DNA of 64,000 bases, from contig NZ_SIJK02000029.1 of the NCBI RefSeq assembly GCF_004762035.2, forward strand, positions 1 through 64,000. Reading direction: 5' to 3'. The translations under genes and the position numbers were made by a program. Shown piece after piece: positions 50,227-59,234 of this stretch. Under the pieces are notes generated by a model, which ran no database searches, was not told the DNA's origin, and saw nothing but the letters and a program-made list of their open reading frames with translations. Source of the DNA: Candidatus Chloroploca mongolica. GTDB taxonomy: Bacteria; Chloroflexota; Chloroflexia; Chloroflexales; Chloroflexaceae. Position 1 is the first letter of the stretch, and each line of letters begins with the position of its first letter.

Positions 50227-50802
50227 ATGGCCCAGACACGTCTGGTCATTGCCGATGATGAGTCAATCATTCGCATGAACCTGAAAGAGACTCTCGTGGG
50301 TCTTGGCTATCTTGTCGTCGGAGAGGCTGGTGATGGTGGCAGTGTCGTCCATCTTGCCCGTGAGTTGCAGCCTGACCTGGTGCTCATGGATATTAAGATG
50401 CCCAAGCTGGATGGCATCCAAGCTGCCAAGATTTTGACCGAAGAAAAAATCGCTCCAGTCCTGCTCTTGACTGCCTATTCTGATCGCGATCTGGTCGAAC
50501 GCGCGAAAGAGGCCGGCGTGGTCAATTATGTGGTCAAGCCCTTCCGCGAGGCTGAGTTGCTGCCGGCAATTGAGATCGCTATGGCTCGCTATCAAGAGTT
50601 TCTTGAGATGGATCGCGAAATTTCCGATCTGAAGGAGACCCTTGATACGCGGAAGCTGGTCGAACGAGCCAAGGGGATTCTTATGGATTCCCAGGGGCTC
50701 AAAGAGGCTGAAGCGTTTCGCAAGATCCAGCAACTCTCGATGAATACGCGCAAGTCGATGAAAGAGATCGCGCAGGCCATTATTCTGGCCAACGAGATCT
50801 AG
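50227..50802 (+). CDS. Response regulator with ANTAR RNA-binding output domain
   Basis: 191 residues. The receiver domain has acidic Asp10/Asp11, the phosphoacceptor Asp55 in LVLMDIKMPKLDG, Thr81 in LLTAYSD and Lys103 in VVKPFRE. A linker coiled coil is followed by the ANTAR domain (about 135-190): VERAKGILMDSQGLKEAEAF and a RKIQQLSMNTRKSMKEIAQA stretch. Phosphorylated ANTAR regulators bind paired hairpins in nascent mRNA and prevent termination. The usual partners are HisKA_2-type kinases; none is adjacent. GAAGGTG precedes the ATG. The 199-residue membrane protein gene follows after 7 bp. Confidence 0.93.
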   Translation: MAQTRLVIADDESIIRMNLKETLVGLGYLVVGEAGDGGSVVHLARELQPDLVLMDIKMPKLDGIQAAKILTEEKIAPVLLLTAYSDRDLVERAKEAGVVNYVVKPFREAELLPAIEIAMARYQEFLEMDREISDLKETLDTRKLVERAKGILMDSQGLKEAEAFRKIQQLSMNTRKSMKEIAQAIILANEI

Positions 50803-50809
50803 GTCTTCT

Positions 50810-51409
50810 GTGTCCGAAGAGCCTCAGCCCTCTGCGGATTCATCAGCACCGCCAGAATCTGCTGCGCGGTCGTGGATCAGGGCTGCATTGCCGTTTGTTG
50901 TAACGGCAATCGCAGCCGTTTTTGTCAGCCTTGCGTTTCAGGCATGGTTCTTCTCGCCAACGTCAGTGACGCCTCCCTCTGTTGCGCAACCTGCAACTGA
51001 GGTGCAGCCTACGCCAGTAACCACACCGTTGCCAACGCCTGTGCCTCCAGCAACGCCTCCCCCGACTATGGTTGACGAGAGTGCCCTACGCCTCGATATT
51101 CTTGATCTCCAGGCTGAACAACGACGCCTCTGGAGCGTGATCTATCTCCTGCGCGCAGTCGCGCAGATTGATGATGTGCTTGCCGCATTGCAGGCGAATG
51201 ATCTCGATGAAGCAGACCGCACCCTGATGCTGGTCTATCGTTCGCTTGATCGCGCCTATGCCTTCAGCGCCGAGCAGGACAAAGGCCCGATCGACTCGTT
51301 CCGCCTGCAGATCAGCCAACTCCGCGACGAACTCCGCCTCCGCCCCGAAGGGAGTGACCGGCGCCTCCGCCAGATCCGACGCCTCATCCTCAGTCTCGTC
51401 GAAGCCTGA
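50810..51409 (+). CDS. Membrane-anchored protein of unknown function
   Basis: 199 residues, GTG start. A polar N-terminus (1-22) is followed by one membrane helix (AALPFVVTAIAAVFVSLAFQ), an extracytoplasmic Pro/Thr/Val linker (about 50-85), and a helical domain of about 110 residues with LDILDLQAEQRRLWSVIYLL and LDEADRTLMLVYRSLDRAYA. The helical part has alternating charged residues and may dimerise. I recognise no family. It is only 7 bp after the ANTAR regulator, so it is likely co-expressed. Confidence 0.7.
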   Translation: MSEEPQPSADSSAPPESAARSWIRAALPFVVTAIAAVFVSLAFQAWFFSPTSVTPPSVAQPATEVQPTPVTTPLPTPVPPATPPPTMVDESALRLDILDLQAEQRRLWSVIYLLRAVAQIDDVLAALQANDLDEADRTLMLVYRSLDRAYAFSAEQDKGPIDSFRLQISQLRDELRLRPEGSDRRLRQIRRLILSLVEA

Positions 51410-51414
51410 AACCC

Positions 51415-52143
51415 TTACCCCGTCGCTTTTTCGGATGCCTCATCAAAAGCAACAAAACGATACCCGACGCCACGCTCGGTGAGGATATAGCGCGGATTGG
51501 CCGGATCTTTTTCCAGTTTCTGCCGCAAATAGGTAATGTAAAGGCGCAGATAGTGGTTCTCGTCGCGGTATTCTGGTCCCCAGACTTTCGACAACAACAT
51601 CTCGTGCGTCTGAACATAACCAGCATGTTGCACCAGATGGTAGAGCAGGCGATATTCAGTGGGCCGCAAATTGACCCGTTCACCTTCGACAAGCACCTCA
51701 CGACGGGCAAAGTCAATGCTCAGGCGTTCGTCAACCTGTACCAGTGTCTGTGGCACCGGAGGTGCAGCATAGTGACGGCGCAGCACGGCCCGAATCCGGC
51801 TCACGAGTTCACGATGGCTGAAAGGTTTGCCCACATAATCATCAGCCCCCAGCTCTAGCCCGCGAATACGATCTTCTTCCTCGTCCTTGGCCGTCAGGAC
51901 AATGACAGGTACCTGCGTGAATTGACGAATCCGGCGCAATGCCTCGAAGCCATCGAGTACCGGCATCATAATATCGAGCAGGATAATATCTGGCATTGTC
52001 TCACGAACCTGATCAACGGCCTCGCGGCCATTCGAGGCAGTCGCCACACGCATCCCCTCGAGTTCAAGATTCATCCGCATAAAACTGACCATACGCGGCT
52101 CATCATCAACGACTAACACCAGTTTGTCTTTGAGCTCTGACAT
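51415..52143 (-). CDS. OmpR-family response regulator
   Basis: 242 residues. The receiver has Asp13/Asp14, the phosphoacceptor Asp57 in [13 protein letters not shown], Thr in [11 protein letters not shown] and Lys in [11 protein letters not shown]. The C-terminal winged-helix DNA-binding domain spans about 135-235 ([20 protein letters not shown] and an [17 protein letters not shown] stretch). It is most like the KdpE/RegX branch. No kinase gene is adjacent. It faces the previous gene tail to tail with 5 bp between stops, and diverges from the small membrane protein at 52206. Confidence 0.93.
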   Translation of the reverse strand: MSELKDKLVLVVDDEPRMVSFMRMNLELEGMRVATASNGREAVDQVRETMPDIILLDIMMPVLDGFEALRRIRQFTQVPVIVLTAKDEEEDRIRGLELGADDYVGKPFSHRELVSRIRAVLRRHYAAPPVPQTLVQVDERLSIDFARREVLVEGERVNLRPTEYRLLYHLVQHAGYVQTHEMLLSKVWGPEYRDENHYLRLYITYLRQKLEKDPANPRYILTERGVGYRFVAFDEASEKATG

Positions 52144-52170
52144 ACAACGATCCTGTCCTTATAGCCGACG

Positions 52171-52199
52171 TTCACACCAGGTACAAGCTATGCTATCAT
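52171..52199 (+). promoter_or_regulatory. Promoter giving a probably leaderless transcript
   Basis: TTCACA (52171-52176), 17 bp, TATCAT (52194-52199). The ATG at 52206 is where transcription itself should begin. Confidence 0.5.
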
Positions 52200-52205
52200 A
52201 GAGCA

Positions 52206-52487
52206 ATGCAAGTTCTGATCACTAACCTTCTTCTCCTCACAATCGCGGGCGGTATTGGGTATCTGGTTGCTCAGGGGCGACCAGAGTGGTTCGGGCCAGA
52301 GTCTCGTCAGCGCCTCTTCTTTATGGGCTGGATTATTGCCCTGTTGCTCGCCGGTGCCCTCCGCGCAGCAGCAATCGTCTATGGACCAGCGTCAATGTTT
52401 GCCCTGTTGAGCATCGGCGGTGGGTTTGCCCTCGGTATCTGGCTCGGCCTCCGCGGATTGACTTCCGAGCGCCCCCGTGGGCGCTGA
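52206..52487 (+). CDS. Small integral membrane protein, unknown
   Basis: 93 residues with three hydrophobic helices (LITNLLLLTIAGGIGYLVA; a RLFFMGWIIALLLAGALRAA stretch; and MFALLSIGGGFALGIWLGL) and a short basic tail. There is no recognisable family or motif. There is no Shine-Dalgarno upstream, but a promoter is placed so that the message would begin at the ATG. Convergent with MsrQ, 6 bp apart. Confidence 0.65.
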   Translation: MQVLITNLLLLTIAGGIGYLVAQGRPEWFGPESRQRLFFMGWIIALLLAGALRAAAIVYGPASMFALLSIGGGFALGIWLGLRGLTSERPRGR

Positions 52488-52493
52488 GCTCGC

Positions 52494-53045
52494 TTACGTG
52501 CGCCGTAGCAACGTGCGCCGAATGATGGGAAGCCGGAGGGCAAGCAAGGCGAGTAAGATGACCCCGTAGATAACAGGTTCACGGATGACCTTCGCTAGCC
52601 ACAGATAGTGCAAGACGGCAAGGATGGCCGCCAGGTAGACGAGGCGGTGTAAACGCCGCCACCAGCGCCCGAGTTTCCGCATCGCTGCCCCGTTGGACGT
52701 CAGGGCAAGCGGAACCAGGAGCAAGAAAGCAGCCATCCCTGCCAAAACGTACCGTTTTTCACGTACCGCCTGGCTGATCAAGCCAAGATCCAGGCTGTAA
52801 TCCACCACCACAAACAGGAAGAGATGCAGCACGATATAGCCAAAGCTGTAGAGACCGAGGGGCTTGCGTGCTGCCATGATCCATTTCCACCCAAAGAGTA
52901 CGTTGAGTGGCGTACAGGCTAGCGAGGCGATCAGCAGCACGAGGGCCGGCTTGCCTGTGCGCAGGATGAGTTCCTGGATCGGGTTGACACTCAACCGCCC
53001 CGTCATAGCATCAAAAAAGATGAGCCCCAGCGGCAAGAGTGCCAC
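52494..53045 (-). CDS. msrQ: Heme-binding membrane subunit of a methionine-sulfoxide reductase system
   Basis: 183 residues from the GTG at 53045. MsrQ (YedZ, ferric-reductase-like) carries electrons through heme b to periplasmic MsrP. Family marks are present: NPIQELILRTGKPALVLLIA, GLYSFGYIVLHLFLFVVVDY with its heme His, and WRRLHRLVYLAAILAVLHYL with two more His. The frame stays open, with plausible basic residues and a first helix ([19 protein letters not shown]), up to an ATT at 53102 that overlaps the msrP stop, so the true start may be non-standard and upstream. It lies directly after msrP. Confidence 0.88.
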   Translation of the reverse strand: MALLPLGLIFFDAMTGRLSVNPIQELILRTGKPALVLLIASLACTPLNVLFGWKWIMAARKPLGLYSFGYIVLHLFLFVVVDYSLDLGLISQAVREKRYVLAGMAAFLLLVPLALTSNGAAMRKLGRWWRRLHRLVYLAAILAVLHYLWLAKVIREPVIYGVILLALLALRLPIIRRTLLRRT

Positions 53046-53097
53046 GATCGTTACGATAAGATCAAGGATCTGGCGCTTGATGAATGTACGTTCTCGC

Positions 53098-54027
53098 TTA
53101 ATAATTCACCCGCAAATCAAGATCTTGATATAACGCTGCAACCTGATCTTCATAGCCATTGAACATCAAGGTCGGGCGGCGTCCTTGCTCACCAATGCGT
53201 CGTTCACTGGCCTGAGACCAACGCGGGTGAGCCACGTCGGGATTGACATTGGCGTAAAAACCGTACTCATTGGGGGCCAGCGCCATCCAGAGCGAGGTTG
53301 GCATCGTGTCGACCAGTTCGATCTTGACGATCGCCTTGATACTCTTGAAGCCATATTTCCAGGGTACCACAAGCCGCACTGGGGCACCACTCTGGGCCGT
53401 CAGGGTCTGACCATACAACCCGGTGGCAAGGAGGGTCAAATCGTGCATCGCTTCATCAAGGCGCAGCCCTTCCACATACGGCCACGGATAAAAGCGATCC
53501 TTCTGTCCTGGCATCTCTTCCGGGCGATAGACGGTCTCGAAGCGCACATACGTTGCCTCGGGGCGTGGTTCAACAAGCTTGAGCAAACGATGCAGGGGAA
53601 ACCCGAGCCACGGAATCACCATTGACCAGGCCTCTACGCAACGTAACCGATAGATGCGTTCTTCTTGCTCAAACGCAAGCAGATCCTCCAGCGCAAAGAT
53701 ACGCGGCTTGTTGACCAGGCCACTAACTTCCAGTTCCCACGGTGACGTCTGAAAGTTAGCGGCTAACCGGGCAACGCCCTGTTTATCCGTCGTAAACTCA
53801 TAATAGTTATTGTAGGTTGTGATGGCTTGAAAACTATTCAAGGGAGCGCCCAGTTCATCCGTTAGTCCAGCAGCCTCTTGCTCAAGAACTTCAGGTGAAA
53901 CATACGTGTCGCTACCGCACGCCGCCAGCAAGGCTGCCGCACTCAACGTGCCGGCAGCCCCGAGCAACGCCCGGCGCGACAGATACAAACCCTCGGACGT
54001 GATCTCCGAGGACGGAATTTTCTGCAC
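53098..54027 (-). CDS. msrP: Molybdopterin-dependent methionine sulfoxide reductase catalytic subunit
   Basis: 309 residues. It repairs oxidised methionine in envelope proteins, with a molybdenum-molybdopterin cofactor. The N-terminus has a twin-arginine motif ([11 protein letters not shown], 17-27) and then LLAAC near 33-37, a lipobox, so it may be exported folded and lipid-anchored. The molybdenum ligand Cys lies in [18 protein letters not shown] near 144-161, as in the E. coli enzyme. Also visible are [35 protein letters not shown] and the C-terminal [11 protein letters not shown]. Length and motifs fit MsrP; the lipobox is an addition. Confidence 0.93.
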   Translation of the reverse strand: MQKIPSSEITSEGLYLSRRALLGAAGTLSAAALLAACGSDTYVSPEVLEQEAAGLTDELGAPLNSFQAITTYNNYYEFTTDKQGVARLAANFQTSPWELEVSGLVNKPRIFALEDLLAFEQEERIYRLRCVEAWSMVIPWLGFPLHRLLKLVEPRPEATYVRFETVYRPEEMPGQKDRFYPWPYVEGLRLDEAMHDLTLLATGLYGQTLTAQSGAPVRLVVPWKYGFKSIKAIVKIELVDTMPTSLWMALAPNEYGFYANVNPDVAHPRWSQASERRIGEQGRRPTLMFNGYEDQVAALYQDLDLRVNY

Positions 54028-54049
54028 ACCCCCTCCATCTCCAGATAGT

Positions 54050-55117
54050 TTAGAGCACTCCCACGGTACTATTATCGCCGATCAGCAACCGATACGCCTT
54101 CGGCTTGAGTGGACTACGTGTCACCGTCACATTACGCCCGATCAGGCTATCCTCAATGCGTGCAGGCATACCACGGATCGTGCTATGTTCCAGCACGATG
54201 CTATGTTCGACCTCACTATCTTCGATCAGACAGTGATGATAAATGGACGTAAAAGGCCCGACATAGGCATTCAAAATCCGGGTCTGTTCACCAATAATGG
54301 CCGGACCACGGATGGTTGAATTAATAATCTCGGCCCCAGCCTCGACAATCACCTTGCCAATCAGATTCGAGTCGCGGTCAACATACCCATGGACAACTGG
54401 CTGCATCTCCTCGAGCACGAGGCGATTGGCTTCAAGCATATCGTCTTTCTTCCCGGTATCGATCCACCAGCCATCGTGGATATAGGGGAAGACCTGATAG
54501 CCCGACGTAATGAGCCACTGAATGGCATCAGTAATCTCGAGTTCGCCACGCAGCGAGGGCGTAATGCTATGCACAGCCTCAAAAATGTGGTGGTCAAACA
54601 TATAGACCCCGACCAGGGCCAGATCGCTTTGGGGATCACGGGGCTTTTCGACCAGGCGCTCGATCCGTCCATTTTCGTCCAGTTCAGCGACGCCAAACGA
54701 CCGAGGATCAGCGACCTGTTTGAGCACCACCTGGGCATTGAAATCGCTATGTCCAAATTGTTGGATCAAGGGACTGATGCCGCCCTGGATACAATTATCA
54801 CCGAGGAACATCACAAAACGGTCATCGCCAATAAAATCGTGACTAATCTTGACCGCGTGGGCCAGACCGAGGGGCGCATCCTGCTCGATATAGGTAATCT
54901 GCACCCCCCAGCGGCGTCCATTGCCAACAGCCGCCCTGATCTCGTCGCCGGTGTCACCAATCACGATCCCAATATCCCCGATCCCGGCATCCCTGATCGC
55001 TTCAATCACACGAAAGAGAACCGGTTTATTGCCAACAGGAACGAGCTGCTTGGCACTCGTATAGGTAATCGGGCGAAGGCGTGTTCCTTTGCCTCCACTC
55101 AGCACGAGCCCTTTCAT
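54050..55117 (-). CDS. Glucose-1-phosphate thymidylyltransferase-like nucleotidyltransferase, long form
   Basis: 355 residues. The N-terminal nucleotidyltransferase domain has [15 protein letters not shown] (3-17), [29 protein letters not shown] and [20 protein letters not shown]. The C-terminal third is a left-handed beta-helix ([32 protein letters not shown]). This long form is usual in archaea and Chloroflexota; it activates a sugar phosphate, probably dTTP plus glucose-1-P for dTDP-rhamnose, though other nucleotides or acetyl transfer are possible. The ATG at 55117 replaces a TTG five codons upstream. No rml genes adjoin it. Confidence 0.85.
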   Translation of the reverse strand: MKGLVLSGGKGTRLRPITYTSAKQLVPVGNKPVLFRVIEAIRDAGIGDIGIVIGDTGDEIRAAVGNGRRWGVQITYIEQDAPLGLAHAVKISHDFIGDDRFVMFLGDNCIQGGISPLIQQFGHSDFNAQVVLKQVADPRSFGVAELDENGRIERLVEKPRDPQSDLALVGVYMFDHHIFEAVHSITPSLRGELEITDAIQWLITSGYQVFPYIHDGWWIDTGKKDDMLEANRLVLEEMQPVVHGYVDRDSNLIGKVIVEAGAEIINSTIRGPAIIGEQTRILNAYVGPFTSIYHHCLIEDSEVEHSIVLEHSTIRGMPARIEDSLIGRNVTVTRSPLKPKAYRLLIGDNSTVGVL

Positions 55118-55236
55118 GCAACAACCTTTCAATAACCACGGCCATAACCCATGCTTCTATTGTACCAGTATCCGCGTGTTGCATGTACACAATGCGTTGC
55201 AACCGCATGGCACTTGCCAGGTAAACTGTTGATGGA

Positions 55237-55271
55237 TGCAGAAGAGGCCAGCAATGCTGGCCTCTTCTGCA
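55237..55271. repeat. Perfect hairpin, 16-bp stem, tip CCAGC-AAT-GCTGG
   Basis: Arms 55237-55252 and 55256-55271 are exact complements. It lies 38 bp downstream of the SH3/NlpC stop on the minus strand and 120 bp upstream of the nucleotidyltransferase start. It could terminate the former, although no T-run follows. Confidence 0.65.
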
Positions 55272-55309
55272 CCCATCAGGATGTTCAGGGCGGTAGCCCG
55301 CGCCATCAT

Positions 55310-56926
55310 CTAACGATACGGACGAATAGCACCGACAAACGTATTCTGCCAGTAGCTACTCCAGATACTTGAAGCCTGCACGCCATAGCTGGGGGTCATC
55401 GCGTGAACCATCCGGCCACCGCCAAGATAGATCGCCACGTGGCTGATGCCACGACGCCCACCGGTATTAGCAAAGAACATCAAGTCACCGGGGGCAAGGC
55501 TGCCCATACTGCCAATCATCGCACCATAGCGTGTGCTGTACTGACCGGCAGCACTATGAGGCAGATTAACCCCAAACTGACGATAGACATAGCTGGTCAA
55601 GCCACTGCAATCAAAGCCCCGGGGGCTGCTGCCACCCCAGACATACCGTGAACCAATAAACTGCACCGCATAGCTTGCGACATCGCCACTCGCAGGCACA
55701 CTAACGGCAGCACCGCCGCCGCCACTGCTCCGTGTCTGCGCCACCGCAGTACGCACAGGCAGCGCAGGGATATCATTGGTAACGGGCACACGGCGGGCCG
55801 CCATTGGCGACACCCGCAGCAGATCCGAGAAGATCCAGGCACGGGTTCCATTTTCGAGTTCAACCCGGTACCAATCTTTATGGCGGGCAAGCAACTTCAC
55901 GTTATTATCTGCGTTGACCGAACCAACCCGGTCATAAGCAGAACCCGGACCACGGCGCAGGTTGACTCGGTTTTCCAGTACCATGCCCACCAGGGGAGGA
56001 TTGGGATCAGGAATGGAGGCGGCAATTGGAATGCGCTCGATGACACCATCAACAATATTCAGAAACTCTGACGTGACCCAGCCATACTGAGAGCCATACT
56101 CGACCAGGAACCACTCCTCGTACCGTTGGATGAGGGTCAGTTCCTGACCGGCAGTCATTTTGGCCATACTCACATAGTTGACCCCGGGGCCATCACGCAG
56201 GTTCAGGCTTTCTTCGCGCACCACGCCAATTTTGGGCGGCGGGGGCGGCGGAATAACGTCAGCAGAAACCTGATTGAGCGTATAGACAACGGCCTCAGGA
56301 ATATTGACCAGTTCAGCCGAGACCCAGTACAGTGTCCCTTCGCCGACACGACGAATCTGGAGCCACTCTTCAAACCGGGCGACAACCTCAATTTCGGTAC
56401 CAACCTGAACACGTTCAACATCATCATAGGCAAGGCCAGGACCATTCCGCAGCCGCACACTATCACCTGCAATGGTAGCGGGAACAATCAATGGTGCAAG
56501 CAATTCAGTGCGCGAAGAGAGCGAAATAGGAACCGGCAGCGCGTCGTGCTCATCAAGCGGAGGATCACCGACCAGCGGCACACCATCTTCGATCTGCAAC
56601 GCGACCGAACCAAAAGCAGACTCTCCCGGCAAAATGAGCGCACTCGCTTCGGGAGCAGGAGCAATGGGAACTGTGGTTGGCAACTGACTCAGCAGCAATG
56701 CCAGAGGGATCATCAACGCAATGATCGCGTGGAGAATAAAGCGTGTCGGAAGATACGAAACCCAGGTTCGGGGATGGAGAAAGGCAATGATGCCCTTGGA
56801 ACCAAGGCCGGCGAAAGGGTGACTCTGCTGACGGTAGCGATCATGGCGTCTTGACGCTTGTTGTTGCAGATGTTCAGTGCTACTGCGCAGGTCTGAAGAA
56901 GGCTGATTGCGATTAAGCTCGATCAT
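55310..56926 (-). CDS. SH3-domain NlpC/P60 peptidoglycan hydrolase
   Basis: 538 residues. A cytoplasmic Gln/Arg-rich N-terminus (1-58) is followed by a signal-anchor helix (FILHAIIALMIPLALLLSQL). Three bacterial SH3 domains follow (about 155-215, 230-295, 310-375; e.g. VRLRNGPGLAYDDVERVQVG, VNLRRGPGSAYDRVG), then a Ser/Pro/Gly linker, and a NlpC/P60 endopeptidase with catalytic Cys in GFDCSGLTSYVYRQFG and His in GISHVAIYLGGGRMVHA. It should cut peptide cross-links of peptidoglycan outside the membrane. Monocistronic, with a 650-bp gene-poor region upstream. Confidence 0.92.
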   Translation of the reverse strand: MIELNRNQPSSDLRSSTEHLQQQASRRHDRYRQQSHPFAGLGSKGIIAFLHPRTWVSYLPTRFILHAIIALMIPLALLLSQLPTTVPIAPAPEASALILPGESAFGSVALQIEDGVPLVGDPPLDEHDALPVPISLSSRTELLAPLIVPATIAGDSVRLRNGPGLAYDDVERVQVGTEIEVVARFEEWLQIRRVGEGTLYWVSAELVNIPEAVVYTLNQVSADVIPPPPPPKIGVVREESLNLRDGPGVNYVSMAKMTAGQELTLIQRYEEWFLVEYGSQYGWVTSEFLNIVDGVIERIPIAASIPDPNPPLVGMVLENRVNLRRGPGSAYDRVGSVNADNNVKLLARHKDWYRVELENGTRAWIFSDLLRVSPMAARRVPVTNDIPALPVRTAVAQTRSSGGGGAAVSVPASGDVASYAVQFIGSRYVWGGSSPRGFDCSGLTSYVYRQFGVNLPHSAAGQYSTRYGAMIGSMGSLAPGDLMFFANTGGRRGISHVAIYLGGGRMVHAMTPSYGVQASSIWSSYWQNTFVGAIRPYR

Positions 56927-57582
56927 GGAGCAATGTACCTCACTTGTAATCCATACGGCGCATATGCGCAGGTCTTATGCCCACAACACAATCGGGGTGC
57001 CTTTGCGCCTTCACTGGCTATCAGGAACGAGGAACCTGAATATAACACAGGTCTGCACACCCTGCAATTCTCAGAGCCGTATCAGGTGTTAAGTGGGTTG
57101 TTACCGTGCTGGGAAAGTGACCGACTTTGAGTTTGCTGCCCCACATCCGCTTTCATCGCACGTGCAAGCGTTAGTTATGTGGGGAGGCTACACAATCACT
57201 GTGCGCCAAAATGGTAAATCTAAGTTTAAGATATGTCACGCATTCTGTCAATAGTACCTGTGATCCAGTCGTTTTTGTGCATTAGAATGCCAAATAGTCT
57301 ACGTAGCCTCTTGCGCGAGCCAGGATTAGTGTCAAGACTTTTTCGACTACACATCAATTGCCCGGGTCTACAGGTAGCTGCAATGAGCCGTTCTCAGTCA
57401 CATGGCGCTGGTCTGAACGATGGCTGATATGATGCTGCGTAAGCTGATAATCATTGTCAGTTGCTAGCTGACGGTTTGAGGTCTACGGACTATGACTATA
57501 GTACTATCTCAACGAAGCGCCGGGTGTCGAATTGATGCCGTAAACACCATGCGCTGGGGCCTGCAGCCTCAGACCTCACTTA
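56927..57582. other. 656-bp region without a convincing gene
   Basis: It is richer in A/T than its surroundings. Short frames occur but none has a ribosome-binding site with protein-like content. A hairpin is visible at 57139-57184 (CCCCACAT/ATGTGGGG enclosing CGCTT/AAGCG and GCACGTGC). Near the right end, GGGGCCTGCAGCCTC resembles the flank of the hairpin at 31050-31075 in reverse. The left 100 bp should contain the promoter of the SH3/NlpC gene. A small RNA is possible, but I found no known class. Confidence 0.4.
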
Positions 57583-57927
57583 TTACCAGACAATCAACAT
57601 CATCGGGACGATCAGCACTGCAGCAATCATAAGCAAAAAGACGAGCAATTTGAGTTGTTCAGCGGTACGACGGTTGCCTAATTCCTGACGGACAGCGGGG
57701 TCATAGGGAACATTTGGCAACTCGCCCAGCAAAACCTCACCAAGCGCCCCAGGATTCGTGAAGAGGGTCTGAACAAAGGTTGTGATCAACTGACGGGTGG
57801 TGATGAGGGGTGGTGCCCAGTACGCGTGCTCAGGGCCAATTGATTTACCAGTTAAGGCACAATGAAGTTCACCCTTGATGACGGTGGTTGAAGGGCCAGA
57901 TGATGAGGTGGTAACCGGTACAGACAT
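57583..57927 (-). CDS. Small tail-anchored membrane protein, unknown
   Basis: 114 residues. A Ser/Thr-rich N-terminus, then ELHCALTGKSIGPEHAYWAP with a lone Cys and His, LITTRQLITTFVQTLFTNPG, a polar stretch with AVRQELGNRRTAEQLK, and a C-terminal membrane helix (LLVFLLMIAAVLIVPMMLIV). No family recognised. The ATG at 57927 has AGGAGG 9 bp upstream. The gene starts 50 bp after the aminotransferase stop and is probably on the same message. Confidence 0.7.
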   Translation of the reverse strand: MSVPVTTSSSGPSTTVIKGELHCALTGKSIGPEHAYWAPPLITTRQLITTFVQTLFTNPGALGEVLLGELPNVPYDPAVRQELGNRRTAEQLKLLVFLLMIAAVLIVPMMLIVW

Positions 57928-57977
57928 TGTCTTGTTCCTCCTGCGCATCGGATGAGATGCAAGCGGTTCTGCGGGCG

Positions 57978-59138
57978 CTACGCAATGCGCCGCACAAAAC
58001 GCTCGATCCTTTCAAGCGCAACTTCGATCTTTTCCATGGACGTTGCATAACATGCACGAACATACCCCGCCCCACTGGGGCCAAAGGCATCGCCAGGGAT
58101 GACCGCGACATGCTCTTCTGCGAGCAGTCGATCACAAAATTGCTCACTCGTCATCCCAAGGTGTCCGATAAAGGGGAACGCATAAAAGGCGCCCTGTGGT
58201 TCAAAGGTCTTGAGACCAATCGTATTCAACCCGTCCACAATCACGCGGCGACGCCGATCATATTCAGCGACCATTGCCTGCACACTTGCTTCCCCATGGC
58301 GCAGCGCTTCGATCCCTGCATACTGGCTCATCGTCGGGGCCGACATGATGGCATACTGATGCACTTTGCGTACAGCAGCCGTGATTTCTTCGGGGGCGGC
58401 CATCCAACCCAGGCGCCAACCCGTCATTGCATAGGCTTTCGAGAAACCACCGAACAAGACGGTGCGGTCACGCATCCCTGGCAAGGAAGCAAAGCAGGTA
58501 TGCTCGACACCATAGACAAGTCGGTCATAGATCTCGTCCGAAAGGACAAGCAGATCGTGGCGTCTCGCAACCTCGGCAATTTCATGCATCCGTTCCGGCG
58601 AGAGGACCGCCCCGGTCGGGTTGTTGGGATAGCCAATCATAATGGCCTTGGTACGCGGGGTGATCGCTGCTTCGAGCGCCGCCCCGGTTACCTGGAAACG
58701 TTCTTCGACCTGGGTGGGCACATAGACTGGACGCGCATCGGCCAGTTGCACACTGGCCATATAGGCCACAAAACATGGCTCGGGCATCAAGACTTCATCG
58801 CCAGGGTCAAAGAGAGCGAGCGCAGTCGCCGCCATTGCTTCGCTCACGCCAACGGTCATGAGGACGTCGTGTTCAGCATCATACATGACGTTGTAGCGCT
58901 GCTTCAGATGCTCGACAACGGCTTCACGGAGTTCGTACAGCCCCGAGTTTGATGTGTAGGCGGTTGTCTGATCAATTGACCGTTGTCCTGCCTGACGAAT
59001 CGCCGCGGGCGTCATAAAATCTGGTTCACCAACCCCCAATGAGATCACATCGGGCATGGTGGCTGCAATATCAAAAAAGCGTCGAATACCAGAGGGAGGA
59101 ATGCCGCGGACACGACGCGAGATACGCTCGGAGGACAT
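57978..59138 (-). CDS. Class I/II pyridoxal-phosphate aminotransferase
   Basis: 386 residues, fold type I aspartate/aromatic aminotransferase subgroup. SLGVGEPDFMTPAAIRQAG is near the N-terminus, TAYTSNSGLYELREA near 64, MIGYPNNPTGAVLSPE near 165, LVLSDEIYDRLVYG near 195, and the PLP lysine in GFSKAYAMTGWRLGW near 233-247. YVRACYATSMEKIEVALERI is near the C-terminus. The amino acid cannot be fixed; aspartate or aromatic substrates are likely. AGGAG precedes the ATG at 59138; a longer frame to 59216 lacks such a site. It lies 96 bp downstream of the helicase gene. Confidence 0.9.
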   Translation of the reverse strand: MSSERISRRVRGIPPSGIRRFFDIAATMPDVISLGVGEPDFMTPAAIRQAGQRSIDQTTAYTSNSGLYELREAVVEHLKQRYNVMYDAEHDVLMTVGVSEAMAATALALFDPGDEVLMPEPCFVAYMASVQLADARPVYVPTQVEERFQVTGAALEAAITPRTKAIMIGYPNNPTGAVLSPERMHEIAEVARRHDLLVLSDEIYDRLVYGVEHTCFASLPGMRDRTVLFGGFSKAYAMTGWRLGWMAAPEEITAAVRKVHQYAIMSAPTMSQYAGIEALRHGEASVQAMVAEYDRRRRVIVDGLNTIGLKTFEPQGAFYAFPFIGHLGMTSEQFCDRLLAEEHVAVIPGDAFGPSGAGYVRACYATSMEKIEVALERIERFVRRIA

Positions 59139-59234
59139 GGAAAACTCCTGACACTTGGCTGCACCATCAATTACATCCTGGTGCAAACTTATCTTACCAC
59201 GCTGATCGATCCACACTAATACCAGGGTCTCGCC

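Noticed and set aside
57139-57184. Hairpin containing GTTAG, considered as a second attC site
   Set aside because: At 46 bp it is shorter than known attC sites, the heptamer GTTAGTT breaks the GTTRRRY rule, and the matching outer box is missing.
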